A DNA stretch of 56,687 nt from NCBI GenBank assembly GCA_022649925.1, contig JALCOX010000002.1:1-56687 (forward strand). Reading direction: 5' to 3'. The position numbers were made by a program, and so were the translations under genes. The notes under the pieces are model-generated. The model worked only from the letters and a program-made list of their open reading frames with translations, had not been told where the DNA came from and ran no database searches. How positions within the stretch are numbered: position 1 is the first letter of the stretch; each line of letters starts with the position of its first letter. Below are positions 49,571 to 56,687 of the stretch, one piece after another. The DNA is from Bifidobacteriaceae bacterium (GTDB lineage: Bacteria; Actinomycetota; Actinomycetes; Actinomycetales; Bifidobacteriaceae).

Positions 49571-50529
49571 GCACCCTGCACTATTTGGGGCCGGAGGGCT
49601 CCTTCACGCACGCGGCGGGGCTGGAGAACTCCGAGCGATTCTCGCACCGCTTCGGTAGGTCTTTCTCTCTGGCCTCGGAACGTACGGCCGCAGACGTCTT
49701 CGCCGCTGTCAAAGGCAGCGACGACTTCGGTATTCTCGCCTTTGAAAGCAATGTCGAGGGTTACGTCGTGCCTAACCTTGACTCCCTGATTGACGCCGAC
49801 GACGTCATCGGCATCGACCGCGTGGGCCTGTCGGTGGATTTCGACGCCTTCGTGCTTCCTCACCACGCTGAGCTCAGGCAGGTGTCGGCGCATCCTCACG
49901 GTCTCGCGCAGTGTCGCGGCTTCATCGAAGCGGGCGGTTACGAGCAGGTTCCGGCCTCCTCCAACGCGGCGGCGTGCAAGGATCTCACGGCGCAGCAGGT
50001 GGGCCTGGGGCCTCGCATGTGCGGTGAGTTGTACGGCTTGGATACCCTCCAGCAGGAGGTCCAGGATTACAAGGGGGCTCGAACCGAGTTCCTGCTCCTG
50101 TGCTCCCGCGCGAGTGCGCAGAAATACCTCGATGAGGCGCGCAATGAGGGTGGCTACCAGTTCGAGACCGTGTTCGTTTTCATACCGCTGAGCACGGGGC
50201 CTGGAGTCTTGGCACATGCACTCGAGACGATGCGTGACGCCGGCTTGAACATGACGAGTTTCATCTCCCGACCGATCAAAGGTCACGACGGAACATACAG
50301 CTTCATCGCAACCGTTGACGCGGCCCCCTGGGAGAAGCGCTTCGTAGAGGCGGCCTCAACCCTGTTGGACAACGGCGACTGGGTGCGAACACTGGCCGTT
50401 TATGAGCGTCCCGAGCACGTTTCTGCTCCCGTTGAGACGTGGATGCTGCCAGCTGGAGGAGTCAGAAGCGTCGACGATCCAGCGGCCGACCGAGAAGTGA
50501 TGTGGCATGGAAGGAAGGCTGAGCAATGA
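49567..50529 (+). CDS. pheA: Prephenate dehydratase-like protein with ACT domain
   Basis: 320 residues from ATG 49567, overlapping the previous stop by 4 bp. The periplasmic-binding-like catalytic domain starts LHYLGPEGSFTHAA, as in prephenate dehydratases; an ACT domain near residues 205-285 has TSFISRPIKGHDGTYSFI, the phenylalanine-binding ESRP-like motif. Two active-site motifs deviate: the ENS-type motif reads FESNVEGYV, and the conserved TRF motif reads RTEFLLL. Pairing with tyrA supports phenylalanine synthesis (prephenate to phenylpyruvate), but catalytic competence is uncertain. Confidence 0.78.
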   Translation: MSTLHYLGPEGSFTHAAGLENSERFSHRFGRSFSLASERTAADVFAAVKGSDDFGILAFESNVEGYVVPNLDSLIDADDVIGIDRVGLSVDFDAFVLPHHAELRQVSAHPHGLAQCRGFIEAGGYEQVPASSNAAACKDLTAQQVGLGPRMCGELYGLDTLQQEVQDYKGARTEFLLLCSRASAQKYLDEARNEGGYQFETVFVFIPLSTGPGVLAHALETMRDAGLNMTSFISRPIKGHDGTYSFIATVDAAPWEKRFVEAASTLLDNGDWVRTLAVYERPEHVSAPVETWMLPAGGVRSVDDPAADREVMWHGRKAEQ

Positions 50530-51617
50530 GCTCTTTGTCAACCCTGAGCATGAGCGATACGAGCAGGCCCGCCTCCCCGGTTCTGGTGAGTGCACACAAG
50601 ATCGGGATTGTGGGCCTGGGCCTCATCGGAGGCTCCATCGCGCGCCGCCTCGTTGAGCACCAGCGCTTCGTGGTGGCGTGGAATCATCATCCGGGCGTGT
50701 ATGAAGCCGCCGAACAGGCCGGCATCCATTGTGTTGACACCTTGGAACAGTTGGTGGAAGGTAAACCGGATGTGCTGATTCTCGCCGTTCCTCTCGAGTC
50801 GATGAAATCGGTGTTGGAACAGATTGCTCCGCATCTGCACCGGGGCACCACCCTCACGGACGTCGGAAGCGTCAAGGGTCCGGTTCGCGCTCTGGTGGCC
50901 GAAGCCGGATTGTCCGATTACTACGTGGGTGCGCATCCGATGGCCGGTAATGAGCTGTCGGGTTTTGAAGCCTCCTCTGCGGACCTCCTCGACGGGGCTC
51001 TGTGGGCGATCACCTTTGACCGGGGCACAGATTTCTCCCGTTTCCTCACGGTCGCCGACGTGGTGACTAAGGGTCTGGAAAACACCGCGATCGTCATCGA
51101 CGACGAGACCCATGACCGGGCGGCCGCTCTCATCTCCCACATGCCTCACGTGGTGTCGACCGCGTTGGCAAACGAGCTGGTGGAGGGCCAATTCGCAGAT
51201 CCCGCCGTGGCGCTCGCTCTCTCCGCCGGCTCCTGGCGTGACATGAGCCGCGTGAGTCTCACCGACCCCGAAAAGACTCGGGCCATGGTCGAACTCGACG
51301 CGGACAACGTGGCGCAGCTCCTCGATTCCATGAGTGAGCGTCTCGCCCAAGAGGCGAGGAATCTGCGTGGCGAAGAGTCGGGTAATGCTCAGGATTTTGC
51401 GCAGTCGCGCAGATTTTTCGAGGCCGGCGCCCCCTTCCGTGCATACAAGGCGCGCGAGGCCAAACGCACGACCGATGAGCAGGTGCGCCACCTCACTGAC
51501 GAGGGGTGGAAGAGCGAACTTCTCGCCTCCGCAAAGGCGGGGGAACGCATCGTCGAATTCCGCACCACGCACGAGCTGCGCGTGGAACTCCATCCGCTCG
51601 ACTCGCACGATCAGTAG
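50526..51617 (+). CDS. tyrA: Prephenate dehydrogenase
   Basis: 363 residues, overlapping the pheA stop by 4 bp (ATGA). NAD-binding IGIVGLGLIGGSIARRL, then LILAVPLESM, LTDVGSVKGPV, VGAHPMAGNELSGFEA (substrate-binding His and Ser) and LALSAGSWRDMSRVSLTDPE. It oxidises prephenate to 4-hydroxyphenylpyruvate for tyrosine. No ACT domain is obvious; the last 90 residues form a Lys/Arg/Glu-rich helical tail. Confidence 0.92.
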   Translation: MSSLSTLSMSDTSRPASPVLVSAHKIGIVGLGLIGGSIARRLVEHQRFVVAWNHHPGVYEAAEQAGIHCVDTLEQLVEGKPDVLILAVPLESMKSVLEQIAPHLHRGTTLTDVGSVKGPVRALVAEAGLSDYYVGAHPMAGNELSGFEASSADLLDGALWAITFDRGTDFSRFLTVADVVTKGLENTAIVIDDETHDRAAALISHMPHVVSTALANELVEGQFADPAVALALSAGSWRDMSRVSLTDPEKTRAMVELDADNVAQLLDSMSERLAQEARNLRGEESGNAQDFAQSRRFFEAGAPFRAYKAREAKRTTDEQVRHLTDEGWKSELLASAKAGERIVEFRTTHELRVELHPLDSHDQ

Positions 51618-51621
51618 AGAT

Positions 51622-51906
51622 TTAGCGCTGGGGATCCTCATGATGGGGGAATTCCCGGCGTTCTGGGACCGGTTTGATGACTAGGATCTGCTCGGCTGAG
51701 AGGCAGACGTCTTGGGCGGGTCGCGTGCCGTCGCGCGAGGGGTCTCGAGTGAGGTGGAGCGTCGAACCGTCCCATGACACCACGTGGCCGAGGTAGTCCG
51801 AGTATTTCATTCTTCCGTCTGCGGGATCGATTCCGGCTCGCGTACGGACGACGACGCGGGCGCCCTGGGGAATCCTGGCGGGGAGTGAAAATGGCTTCGA
51901 GCTCAT
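51622..51906 (-). CDS. Small SH3-like protein of unknown function
   Basis: 94 residues. The pattern GARVVVRTRAGIDP, YLGHVVSWDGSTLHL and ILVIKPVPERR is like the N-terminal SH3-like domain of Rv0428c-type GNAT acetyltransferases, here without the acetyltransferase. It is antisense to the 3' side of the tyrA-xerC gap, convergent with tyrA (stop 5 bp away) and divergent from xerC. Function unknown; the match is by eye. Confidence 0.7.
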   Translation of the reverse strand: MSSKPFSLPARIPQGARVVVRTRAGIDPADGRMKYSDYLGHVVSWDGSTLHLTRDPSRDGTRPAQDVCLSAEQILVIKPVPERREFPHHEDPQR

Positions 51907-51952
51907 AGAATCAGAATAGATCGGTTTGGCAAGCGATGGGAGAAGGGCACAG

Positions 51953-52963
51953 ATGACGGCGGACGAGCAGAACGCAGAGGCTGCGGTTTCCCCTGCCGTG
52001 GGCCTGCCGGCGGCTTGGCGCTCTGCCATTGAGCAGTTCCGGCAATACCTGAGCGTCAATAGGGGACTGAGTGAGCATACGGTGATCGCGTATCTCTCCG
52101 ACGTCGAGGAGTGCCTCCACGTTTTGGCGCGGAGAGGGATCAGCGACCTTGATGACGTCGATATTCGGAGTCTGCGCAGCTGGTTGGCGCATGAGGCCAG
52201 GACCCTCGCCACCTCGAGTCTGGCGCGCAAAACGGTTTCCATCCGTTCCTTCTTCACATTTTTGACTGACAAGGGGATCCTTCCGTCCAATCCGGCGGCG
52301 ACCTTGATGACTCCGCAGCTGAGCAAACCGTTGCCCAGTGTCCTCAACGAGGAACAGGCGAAGACCATGATGGAGACGGTCGAACGCGAGGCGGAGGACG
52401 ATGATGACACACCGGACGCGCGTGCCGAGGACGCCCGGCACGTCTCGGACCGCAGGCGTGCCGAGACTCTCAGGGATGCCGCGATGGCGGAACTGCTCTA
52501 CGCCACTGGAATGCGCGTGGCGGAGCTCACCGGCATTGATCGTGAAGACCTCGACGCGGCCGCTCGCACCGTGCGCATTCATGGCAAAGGTGGCAAGGAT
52601 CGAGTCGTTCCCTTTGGACGCCCTGCAGCGGAAGCGGTCGCCCGATGGCAGCGGGAAGGCCGTGACGTGTTGAGGACGGAGGCGTCGGGCTCGGCGCTCT
52701 TCTTGGGTGCCAGAGGTGGGCGTATCAATCAGCGCCAGGTGCGCGAGGTTGTCCATCGCGAGTCCCGTCGCGCCGGTGTTCCCGACATCGGACCCCACGC
52801 CTTGCGTCACTCGGCGGCAACACATCTGTTGGACGGGGGAGCGGACCTCCGCGAGGTTCAGGAGATGCTGGGGCATTCCTCTCTGGCGACGACGCAGCGC
52901 TACACCCACGTGTCCATCGAGCAGCTGCGCAGCAGGTATCGGCAGGCATTTCCGCGGGCATAG
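51953..52963 (+). CDS. xerC: Site-specific tyrosine recombinase XerC
   Basis: 336 residues from ATG 51953 (AGAAGGG upstream). N-terminal core-binding domain FRQYLSVNRGLSEHTVIAYL and catalytic domain with ATGMRVAELTGI, PHALRHSAATHLLDGGADL and LGHSSLATTQRYTHVS. An acidic insert of about 35 residues (EDDDDTPDARAEDARHVSDR) separates the two, longer than usual. With the XerD at 41936 it forms the dimer-resolution pair. Confidence 0.92.
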   Translation: MTADEQNAEAAVSPAVGLPAAWRSAIEQFRQYLSVNRGLSEHTVIAYLSDVEECLHVLARRGISDLDDVDIRSLRSWLAHEARTLATSSLARKTVSIRSFFTFLTDKGILPSNPAATLMTPQLSKPLPSVLNEEQAKTMMETVEREAEDDDDTPDARAEDARHVSDRRRAETLRDAAMAELLYATGMRVAELTGIDREDLDAAARTVRIHGKGGKDRVVPFGRPAAEAVARWQREGRDVLRTEASGSALFLGARGGRINQRQVREVVHRESRRAGVPDIGPHALRHSAATHLLDGGADLREVQEMLGHSSLATTQRYTHVSIEQLRSRYRQAFPRA

Positions 52964-53320
52964 TGCGTCCGCTCAATCGTTCAATGTCGAAATCGAGCGA
53001 AATCGTGCGGCAAAGGGCCGAAATCATGAGAAATATCTGTTTCCGACACACGTTGTGTCACATTGTGAACGTTATTTTGAATGAGAAATTTGCTCGTGAT
53101 ATCAGCCGTTTACCCGCGTGAAATCAATGAAACTTAAGGTAATAGTCATTCGTTCACACGTGGCTCGGGTGAGAGAACCGGCGGCGCGCACTTGCGCGTT
53201 TGTCATCCCCTCGGGGAAAATAGAGCTACAAGCGACGAGGCTAAATTCCCCAAGGGAACGAGCTTCATCGCTTTTTTAGTACCGGCGAAACCGTCGGTGC
53301 GAAACCATTGAGGAGTAACT
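52964..53320 (+). promoter_or_regulatory. 357-bp leader region of oppA
   Basis: No gene is visible. It contains CGCGC-ACTT-GCGCG at 53185-53198, a CCCC-TC-GGGG hairpin at 53207-53216, the terminator described separately, a GCGAAACC direct repeat near 53284 and 53299, and the oppA ribosome site GAGGAG. A possible promoter is TTGAAT (53077) - 17 bp - TATCAG (53100), weak. Confidence 0.45.
53213..53277 (+). terminator. Intrinsic terminator with alternative pairing in the oppA leader (candidate attenuator)
   Basis: AAGCGACGAGGCT (53230-53242) pairs with AGCTTCATCGCTT (53261-53273; one mismatch, one G-U), followed by a T6 run, 43 nt before oppA. The loop itself holds TTCCC-CAA-GGGAA. GGGGAAAATAG (53213-53223) can instead pair with CTAAATTCCCC (53241-53251), which would break the terminator. 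This is the layout of an attenuator. It could simply be the xerC terminator. Confidence 0.6.
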
Positions 53321-54967
53321 ATGCAGAAGAGTTCCAAGCTCACGGTTGTGGTGGCCGCGCTCTCTGCTGCCGTGATGTCGCTGAGCGCCTGTGGCGGCTC
53401 AAGCAACAACGACGCGAGCAGCACTGCCGACAACACCATCAACGTCTACGGTTGTGAACCGCAGAATCCCCTAGTGCCGACCAACACCAACGAGGTGTGC
53501 GGTGGCAACCCCATCGATTTGCTCTTTGCCAAGCTCGTCGCCTTCGACGACAAGGGCAATGCCAAGAATGAAGTTGCAAAGGAAATCAAGGCTTCTGACG
53601 GCAACAAGAAGTACACCATCACTTTGAACGACGGCTGGAAGTTCACCGACGGTACTCCGGTTACCGCCGCTTCCTTCACCAAGGCCTGGAGCTACGGTGC
53701 CAATGTCACCAACGCGCAGCTGAGTTCCAGCTTCTTCCAAAACATCGAAGGTTTCGATACCCTCCAGAAGAAGGGCGCCGACAAGAACGCTCAGCTTTCC
53801 GGACTCAAGGTCATCGACGATAAGACCTTCACCGTTCAGCTCAAGGACGCGAGCTCCGTGTTCCCCACCATGGTGGGCTACACGGCATTCGCTCCGCTGC
53901 CTGAATCCTTCTTCAAGAACCCCAAGGCCTTCGGACAGAAGCCCGTCGGTGACGGTCCGTACAAGTTCGTCTCCTGGGATCACAACGATTCCATCAAGCT
54001 CGTGAAGAACGCCGACTACAAGGGAACTGCGCCTGCGCAGAACGACGGCATCACCTTCAAGATGTACACCGACACTCAGCCTGCGTATGCAGACGTTCAG
54101 GGTGGTCAGCTCGACGTTCTCGAGCAGATTCCGCCGTCGGCTCTGAAGACCTTCCAGAAGGACTCCACTGTCCAGGCGTACAACAAGCCCGGCTCTGTGA
54201 CGCGCGCCTTCACCTTCCCCGCCAACCTCAAGCACTTCTCGCTGGGCTCACAGGAAGGCAACCTGCGTCGTCAGGCAATCTCGATGTCCATCAACCGTGA
54301 GCAGATCTGCGACAAGGTCCTCAACGGTACGTGCTCCCCGGCTGTCGACTTCATCTCCCCGGTCATTCCCGGATACTCGGATTCACTCAAGGGCAAATCA
54401 GTCCTCAAGTACAACCCGACCGAGGCCAAGAAGCTGTGGGCAGAGGCGAACAAGATCTCCCCGTGGTCTGACTCCGAGACCGTTGAGTTCTCCTACAACA
54501 CCGACGGCGGCCAGAAGGATGTCTTCGACGCTCTGGTCAACCAGATCAAGAACACTCTCGGTGTGAAGGCTGAGACCAAGCCGATTCCTACGTTCGCTGA
54601 GTTCCGTCAGAACATCACCGAGCGCAAGATGGACGCCCTGTTCCGCACCGGTTGGCAGGCCGATTACCCGGCTGCTGAGGATTACCTCACTCCGCTGTAT
54701 TCCAGCGCTGCAGCCGACGGTAAGGGTTCCAACGATGGTGACTACAAGAGCACCGAGTTCGACAACCTGCTCACCAAGGCAGCTTCCGCAACCAATGAGT
54801 CGGAAGCGAACAAGGACTATCAGGCGGCAGAGGAGCTCCTCTTCAAGGATCTTCCTTCCGTCCCGCTCTACTACGAGAACGCCTCCGGCGTTGCCGCAAA
54901 GGGTGTGAAGAACTTCAAGATGAACTGGAAGAACCTCCCAGTTTACCAGGAGCTCACCAAGAAGTGA
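53321..54967 (+). CDS. oppA: Oligopeptide ABC transporter substrate-binding lipoprotein
   Basis: 548 residues. Lipoprotein signal with lipobox SLSAC, lipidated Cys24, followed by a Gly/Ser/Asn linker. Family 5 (OppA/DppA) features: INVYGCEPQNPLVPTNTNEV, WKFTDGTPVTAASFTKAWSYG and GDGPYKFVSWDHNDSIKLVKN. It captures peptides outside the cell for OppB and OppC, whose genes follow. Two strong hairpins lie between this gene and oppB, probably giving higher levels of binding protein. Confidence 0.93.
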   Translation: MQKSSKLTVVVAALSAAVMSLSACGGSSNNDASSTADNTINVYGCEPQNPLVPTNTNEVCGGNPIDLLFAKLVAFDDKGNAKNEVAKEIKASDGNKKYTITLNDGWKFTDGTPVTAASFTKAWSYGANVTNAQLSSSFFQNIEGFDTLQKKGADKNAQLSGLKVIDDKTFTVQLKDASSVFPTMVGYTAFAPLPESFFKNPKAFGQKPVGDGPYKFVSWDHNDSIKLVKNADYKGTAPAQNDGITFKMYTDTQPAYADVQGGQLDVLEQIPPSALKTFQKDSTVQAYNKPGSVTRAFTFPANLKHFSLGSQEGNLRRQAISMSINREQICDKVLNGTCSPAVDFISPVIPGYSDSLKGKSVLKYNPTEAKKLWAEANKISPWSDSETVEFSYNTDGGQKDVFDALVNQIKNTLGVKAETKPIPTFAEFRQNITERKMDALFRTGWQADYPAAEDYLTPLYSSAAADGKGSNDGDYKSTEFDNLLTKAASATNESEANKDYQAAEELLFKDLPSVPLYYENASGVAAKGVKNFKMNWKNLPVYQELTKK

Positions 54968-54972
54968 TATGT

Positions 54973-54987
54973 CCTCATCGCATGAGG
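54973..54987 (+). other. Small hairpin after oppA
   Basis: CCTCAT-CGC-ATGAGG, 6-bp perfect stem just after the oppA stop. Confidence 0.6.
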
Positions 54988-55014
54988 TAAGCAGTAAGTA
55001 GTAAGAGAAGTACA

Positions 55015-55040
55015 GGGAGGCGGGGGAGACCCCGCCTCCC
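55015..55040 (+). other. Strong GC hairpin between oppA and oppB
   Basis: GGGAGGCGGGG-GAGA-CCCCGCCTCCC is a perfect 11-bp stem with a GNRA tetraloop and no T tract. This suits a 3' stabiliser of the oppA message or a processing site more than a terminator. Confidence 0.8.
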
Positions 55041-55199
55041 CTCAGTTGAGCGGAGGAATGAGCGTGCAATTCGCCCCACCTGACGGGGTTGGGAGTAGTG
55101 AGCGCTAACAGACTGCTAAACTTACAAAGCGTGTCTTCTGGCACAGGCCTATGGGACGGTCGCAGAAGGCATAAGGAATAACTCCAAAGGAGAAGACCA

Positions 55200-56126
55200 A
55201 TGGGCAAATATCTTCTGCGGCGAATTCTGCAGATGATCCCAGTGGTGATCGGCACAACGCTGTTGATTTACGCTCTCGTCTTTGCGTTGCCGGGTGACCC
55301 GGTTGCTGCAATGTTCGGAGACAAGCCAATCAACCAAGCCGTTGCCCAGCAGATCCGCTCGGAATACAACCTCGACAAGCCTTTCATCGTTCAATACCTC
55401 ATCTTCCTCAAGAATGCGTTGACGCTCAACTTCGGCAAGACGTTCTCGGGGCAGGCGGTCATTGACGTGATGGGTCGGGCATTCCCAGTCACCATCAAGC
55501 TGGCAATCATGGCGTTCGTTTTCGAGGCCATCTTCGGCGTTGTCTTTGGCATAATCTCCGGCCTCAAGCGCGGCAAGTGGTACGACTCGGTTATCCTCGT
55601 CGTCTCCCTCCTGCTCATCTCCGTCCCAACCTTCGTCTTTGGCTTCGTTCTCCAGTTCCTCATGGGTGTGAAATGGGGTTTGCTCCCCGTCACCGCGGGC
55701 TCGAATCCGGGCTTCATCGACCTGTTGATGCCGGCTTCGGTGCTCGGTTCCGTGTCGATGGCCTACATCATCCGACTGACCCGTTCTGAGGTCTCCTCCA
55801 ACATGGCGGAGGATTACGTGCGCACGGCGCGCGCCAAGGGAATGTCGAACAGTTCCGTGACGCTGCGTCACATTCTGCGAAACTCCATGATTCCGGTCGT
55901 CACCTACCTGGGAACCGACATCGGTGCTCTCATGGGCGGCGCAATGGTCACCGAACGCATCTTCAACATCAACGGAATTGGCAACACCCTGTATCAGGGA
56001 ATTCTGCGCGGTGAAGGTCCTCTGGTCGTCTCTATCGTCACGGTTCTGGTTCTCGTCTTCGTCATCTGCAACCTGGTTGTCGACATGCTCTACGCTGTGC
56101 TCGACCCGAGAATTCGATACGCGTGA
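55200..56126 (+). CDS. oppB: Oligopeptide ABC transporter permease OppB
   Basis: 308 residues, six membrane segments beginning MIPVVIGTTLLIYALVFALP. DppB/OppB signatures: GDPVAAMFGDKPINQAVAQQ, then the EAA loop in DYVRTARAKGMSNSSVTLRH. It forms the membrane pore with OppC. AAAGGAG precedes the ATG; oppC follows after 14 bp. Confidence 0.94.
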   Translation: MGKYLLRRILQMIPVVIGTTLLIYALVFALPGDPVAAMFGDKPINQAVAQQIRSEYNLDKPFIVQYLIFLKNALTLNFGKTFSGQAVIDVMGRAFPVTIKLAIMAFVFEAIFGVVFGIISGLKRGKWYDSVILVVSLLLISVPTFVFGFVLQFLMGVKWGLLPVTAGSNPGFIDLLMPASVLGSVSMAYIIRLTRSEVSSNMAEDYVRTARAKGMSNSSVTLRHILRNSMIPVVTYLGTDIGALMGGAMVTERIFNINGIGNTLYQGILRGEGPLVVSIVTVLVLVFVICNLVVDMLYAVLDPRIRYA

Positions 56127-56140
56127 GGAAGGGAGAAAAA

Positions 56141-56687
56141 ATGTCTGATATTACTATGACCGATTCCTCGAACAAGGAAGAGTTCTTCGCCGATCCACTG
56201 CCCACGACCGAACCCCTTCCCGGACAGGAGCGCTTCGTCGCCCCTGAGCATGAAACCCCGCTGCAGGCAGTCGACGCGGTCAACGATTCCGAGCCCGCAA
56301 CGAGCATGTGGGCGTCTGCCTGGATCACACTGCGCAAGAACCCTCTGTTCATCGTCTCTGCGATTCTCATTCTCTTCATCCTGTTGATCGCGATCTTCCC
56401 GCAGCTGTTCACGCGCAACGATCCGATGTATTGCAACCTCGACAACTCCTTGGGAGGAGCGAGCGGAGCACATCCCTTCGGCTTCGATCAGCAGGGCTGC
56501 GACGTGTATTCCCGCGTGATTTACGGTGCACGCACCTCCGTGAGCGTCGGTGTACTCACAACGCTCCTGGTCACGCTCATCGGCGGTCTCATCGGTGCCA
56601 TCGCAGGCTTCTTTGGCGGTTGGATCGATGCAGTTCTCAGCCGCATCACCGATATCTTCTTCGCCATCCCGCTGCTGCTGGGTGCCA
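56141..56687 (+). CDS. oppC: Oligopeptide ABC transporter permease OppC (cut by the window end)
   Basis: The first 182 residues are visible. An N-terminal hydrophilic part of about 65 residues leads into the first membrane segment (FIVSAILILFILLIAIFPQL), then HPFGFDQQGCDVYSRVIYGARTSVSVGV in part (HPFGFDQQGCDVYSRVIYG) and GLIGAIAGFFGGWIDAVLSR, typical of OppC/DppC. GGAAGGGAG precedes the ATG. The ATPase genes are presumably beyond the window. Confidence 0.93.
   Translation, partial: MSDITMTDSSNKEEFFADPLPTTEPLPGQERFVAPEHETPLQAVDAVNDSEPATSMWASAWITLRKNPLFIVSAILILFILLIAIFPQLFTRNDPMYCNLDNSLGGASGAHPFGFDQQGCDVYSRVIYGARTSVSVGVLTTLLVTLIGGLIGAIAGFFGGWIDAVLSRITDIFFAIPLLLGA

Noticed and set aside
50538-51641. 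A 367-residue frame antisense to tyrA
   Set aside because: Antisense shadow; tyrA has clear motifs in the other strand.
1-56687. tRNA or rRNA genes
   Set aside because: I looked through the intergenic stretches for cloverleaf-like sequence with GTTC arms and CCA-like ends and found none; a covariance-model scan would be decisive.

Overview
The window looks like a chromosomal segment of a Gram-positive actinobacterium, most likely from the Bifidobacteriaceae, with Actinomycetaceae as the alternative. The evidence is: a 24-residue bL37 ribosomal protein gene next to an ECF sigma gene; the run infC-rpmI-rplT-xerD-parA-scpA-scpB; a Lys/Orn-type rather than DAP-type MurE next to a D-amino-acid bridge ligase and a FemABX protein; lipoproteins with lipoboxes ending in AC; and a xylo-oligosaccharide locus (GH43, GH120, GH8) of the kind known from Bifidobacterium adolescentis. 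The family assignment is inference; no 16S gene is present.

Layout. 219-13275 is an A+T-richer catabolic island: a LacI regulator and GH43 enzyme on the minus strand, then divergently an ABC importer (binding lipoprotein, two permeases), a GH43 xylosidase, a SGNH acetylesterase, a GH120 xylosidase and a GH8 reducing-end exo-oligoxylanase. None of the enzymes has a signal peptide, so acetylated xylo-oligosaccharides would be imported and taken apart in the cytoplasm to xylose, which the xylulokinase at 15499-16989 could process further (xylose isomerase is not in the window). A hexapeptide acetyltransferase and a decayed IS3/IS150-type element separate the island from xylB, a ROK regulator and a Gfo/Idh oxidoreductase. 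The IS sits, with a 3-bp duplication, in the loop of a long palindrome that was probably the bidirectional terminator between the convergent acetyltransferase and xylB.

19845-33019 is core genome: Nudix hydrolase, aminopeptidase P, folC, smc, then a cell-wall module (Asp/Glu racemase, ATP-grasp D-aspartate-ligase-like enzyme, FemABX aminoacyltransferase, Lys/Orn-type MurE) and a DnaQ-like exonuclease. 33027-40000 holds a SigH/SigR-like sigma factor with a divergent candidate anti-sigma, bL37, aldose epimerase, YbaK deacylase, GAPDH, an ArsC/Spx-like protein, thiamine pyrophosphokinase and MsrAB. 40235-45431 is the translation/segregation run from infC (AUU start) to scpB. 45530-56687 holds an NiaP-like MFS transporter, typA, a small membrane protein, pheA-like, tyrA, a small SH3-like protein, xerC and an opp peptide importer cut by the window end.

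The most unusual non-coding content is two intergenic elements (36277-36379 and 41692-41851) with unrelated sequences but the same build: a short motif repeated with an exact 20-nt period, the pair then repeated in inverted orientation across a central loop. A third, simpler 118-bp inverted repeat lies at 19698-19815. The oppA leader carries an intrinsic terminator with a mutually exclusive alternative pairing, i.e. a candidate attenuator. I saw no tRNA, rRNA or CRISPR array.
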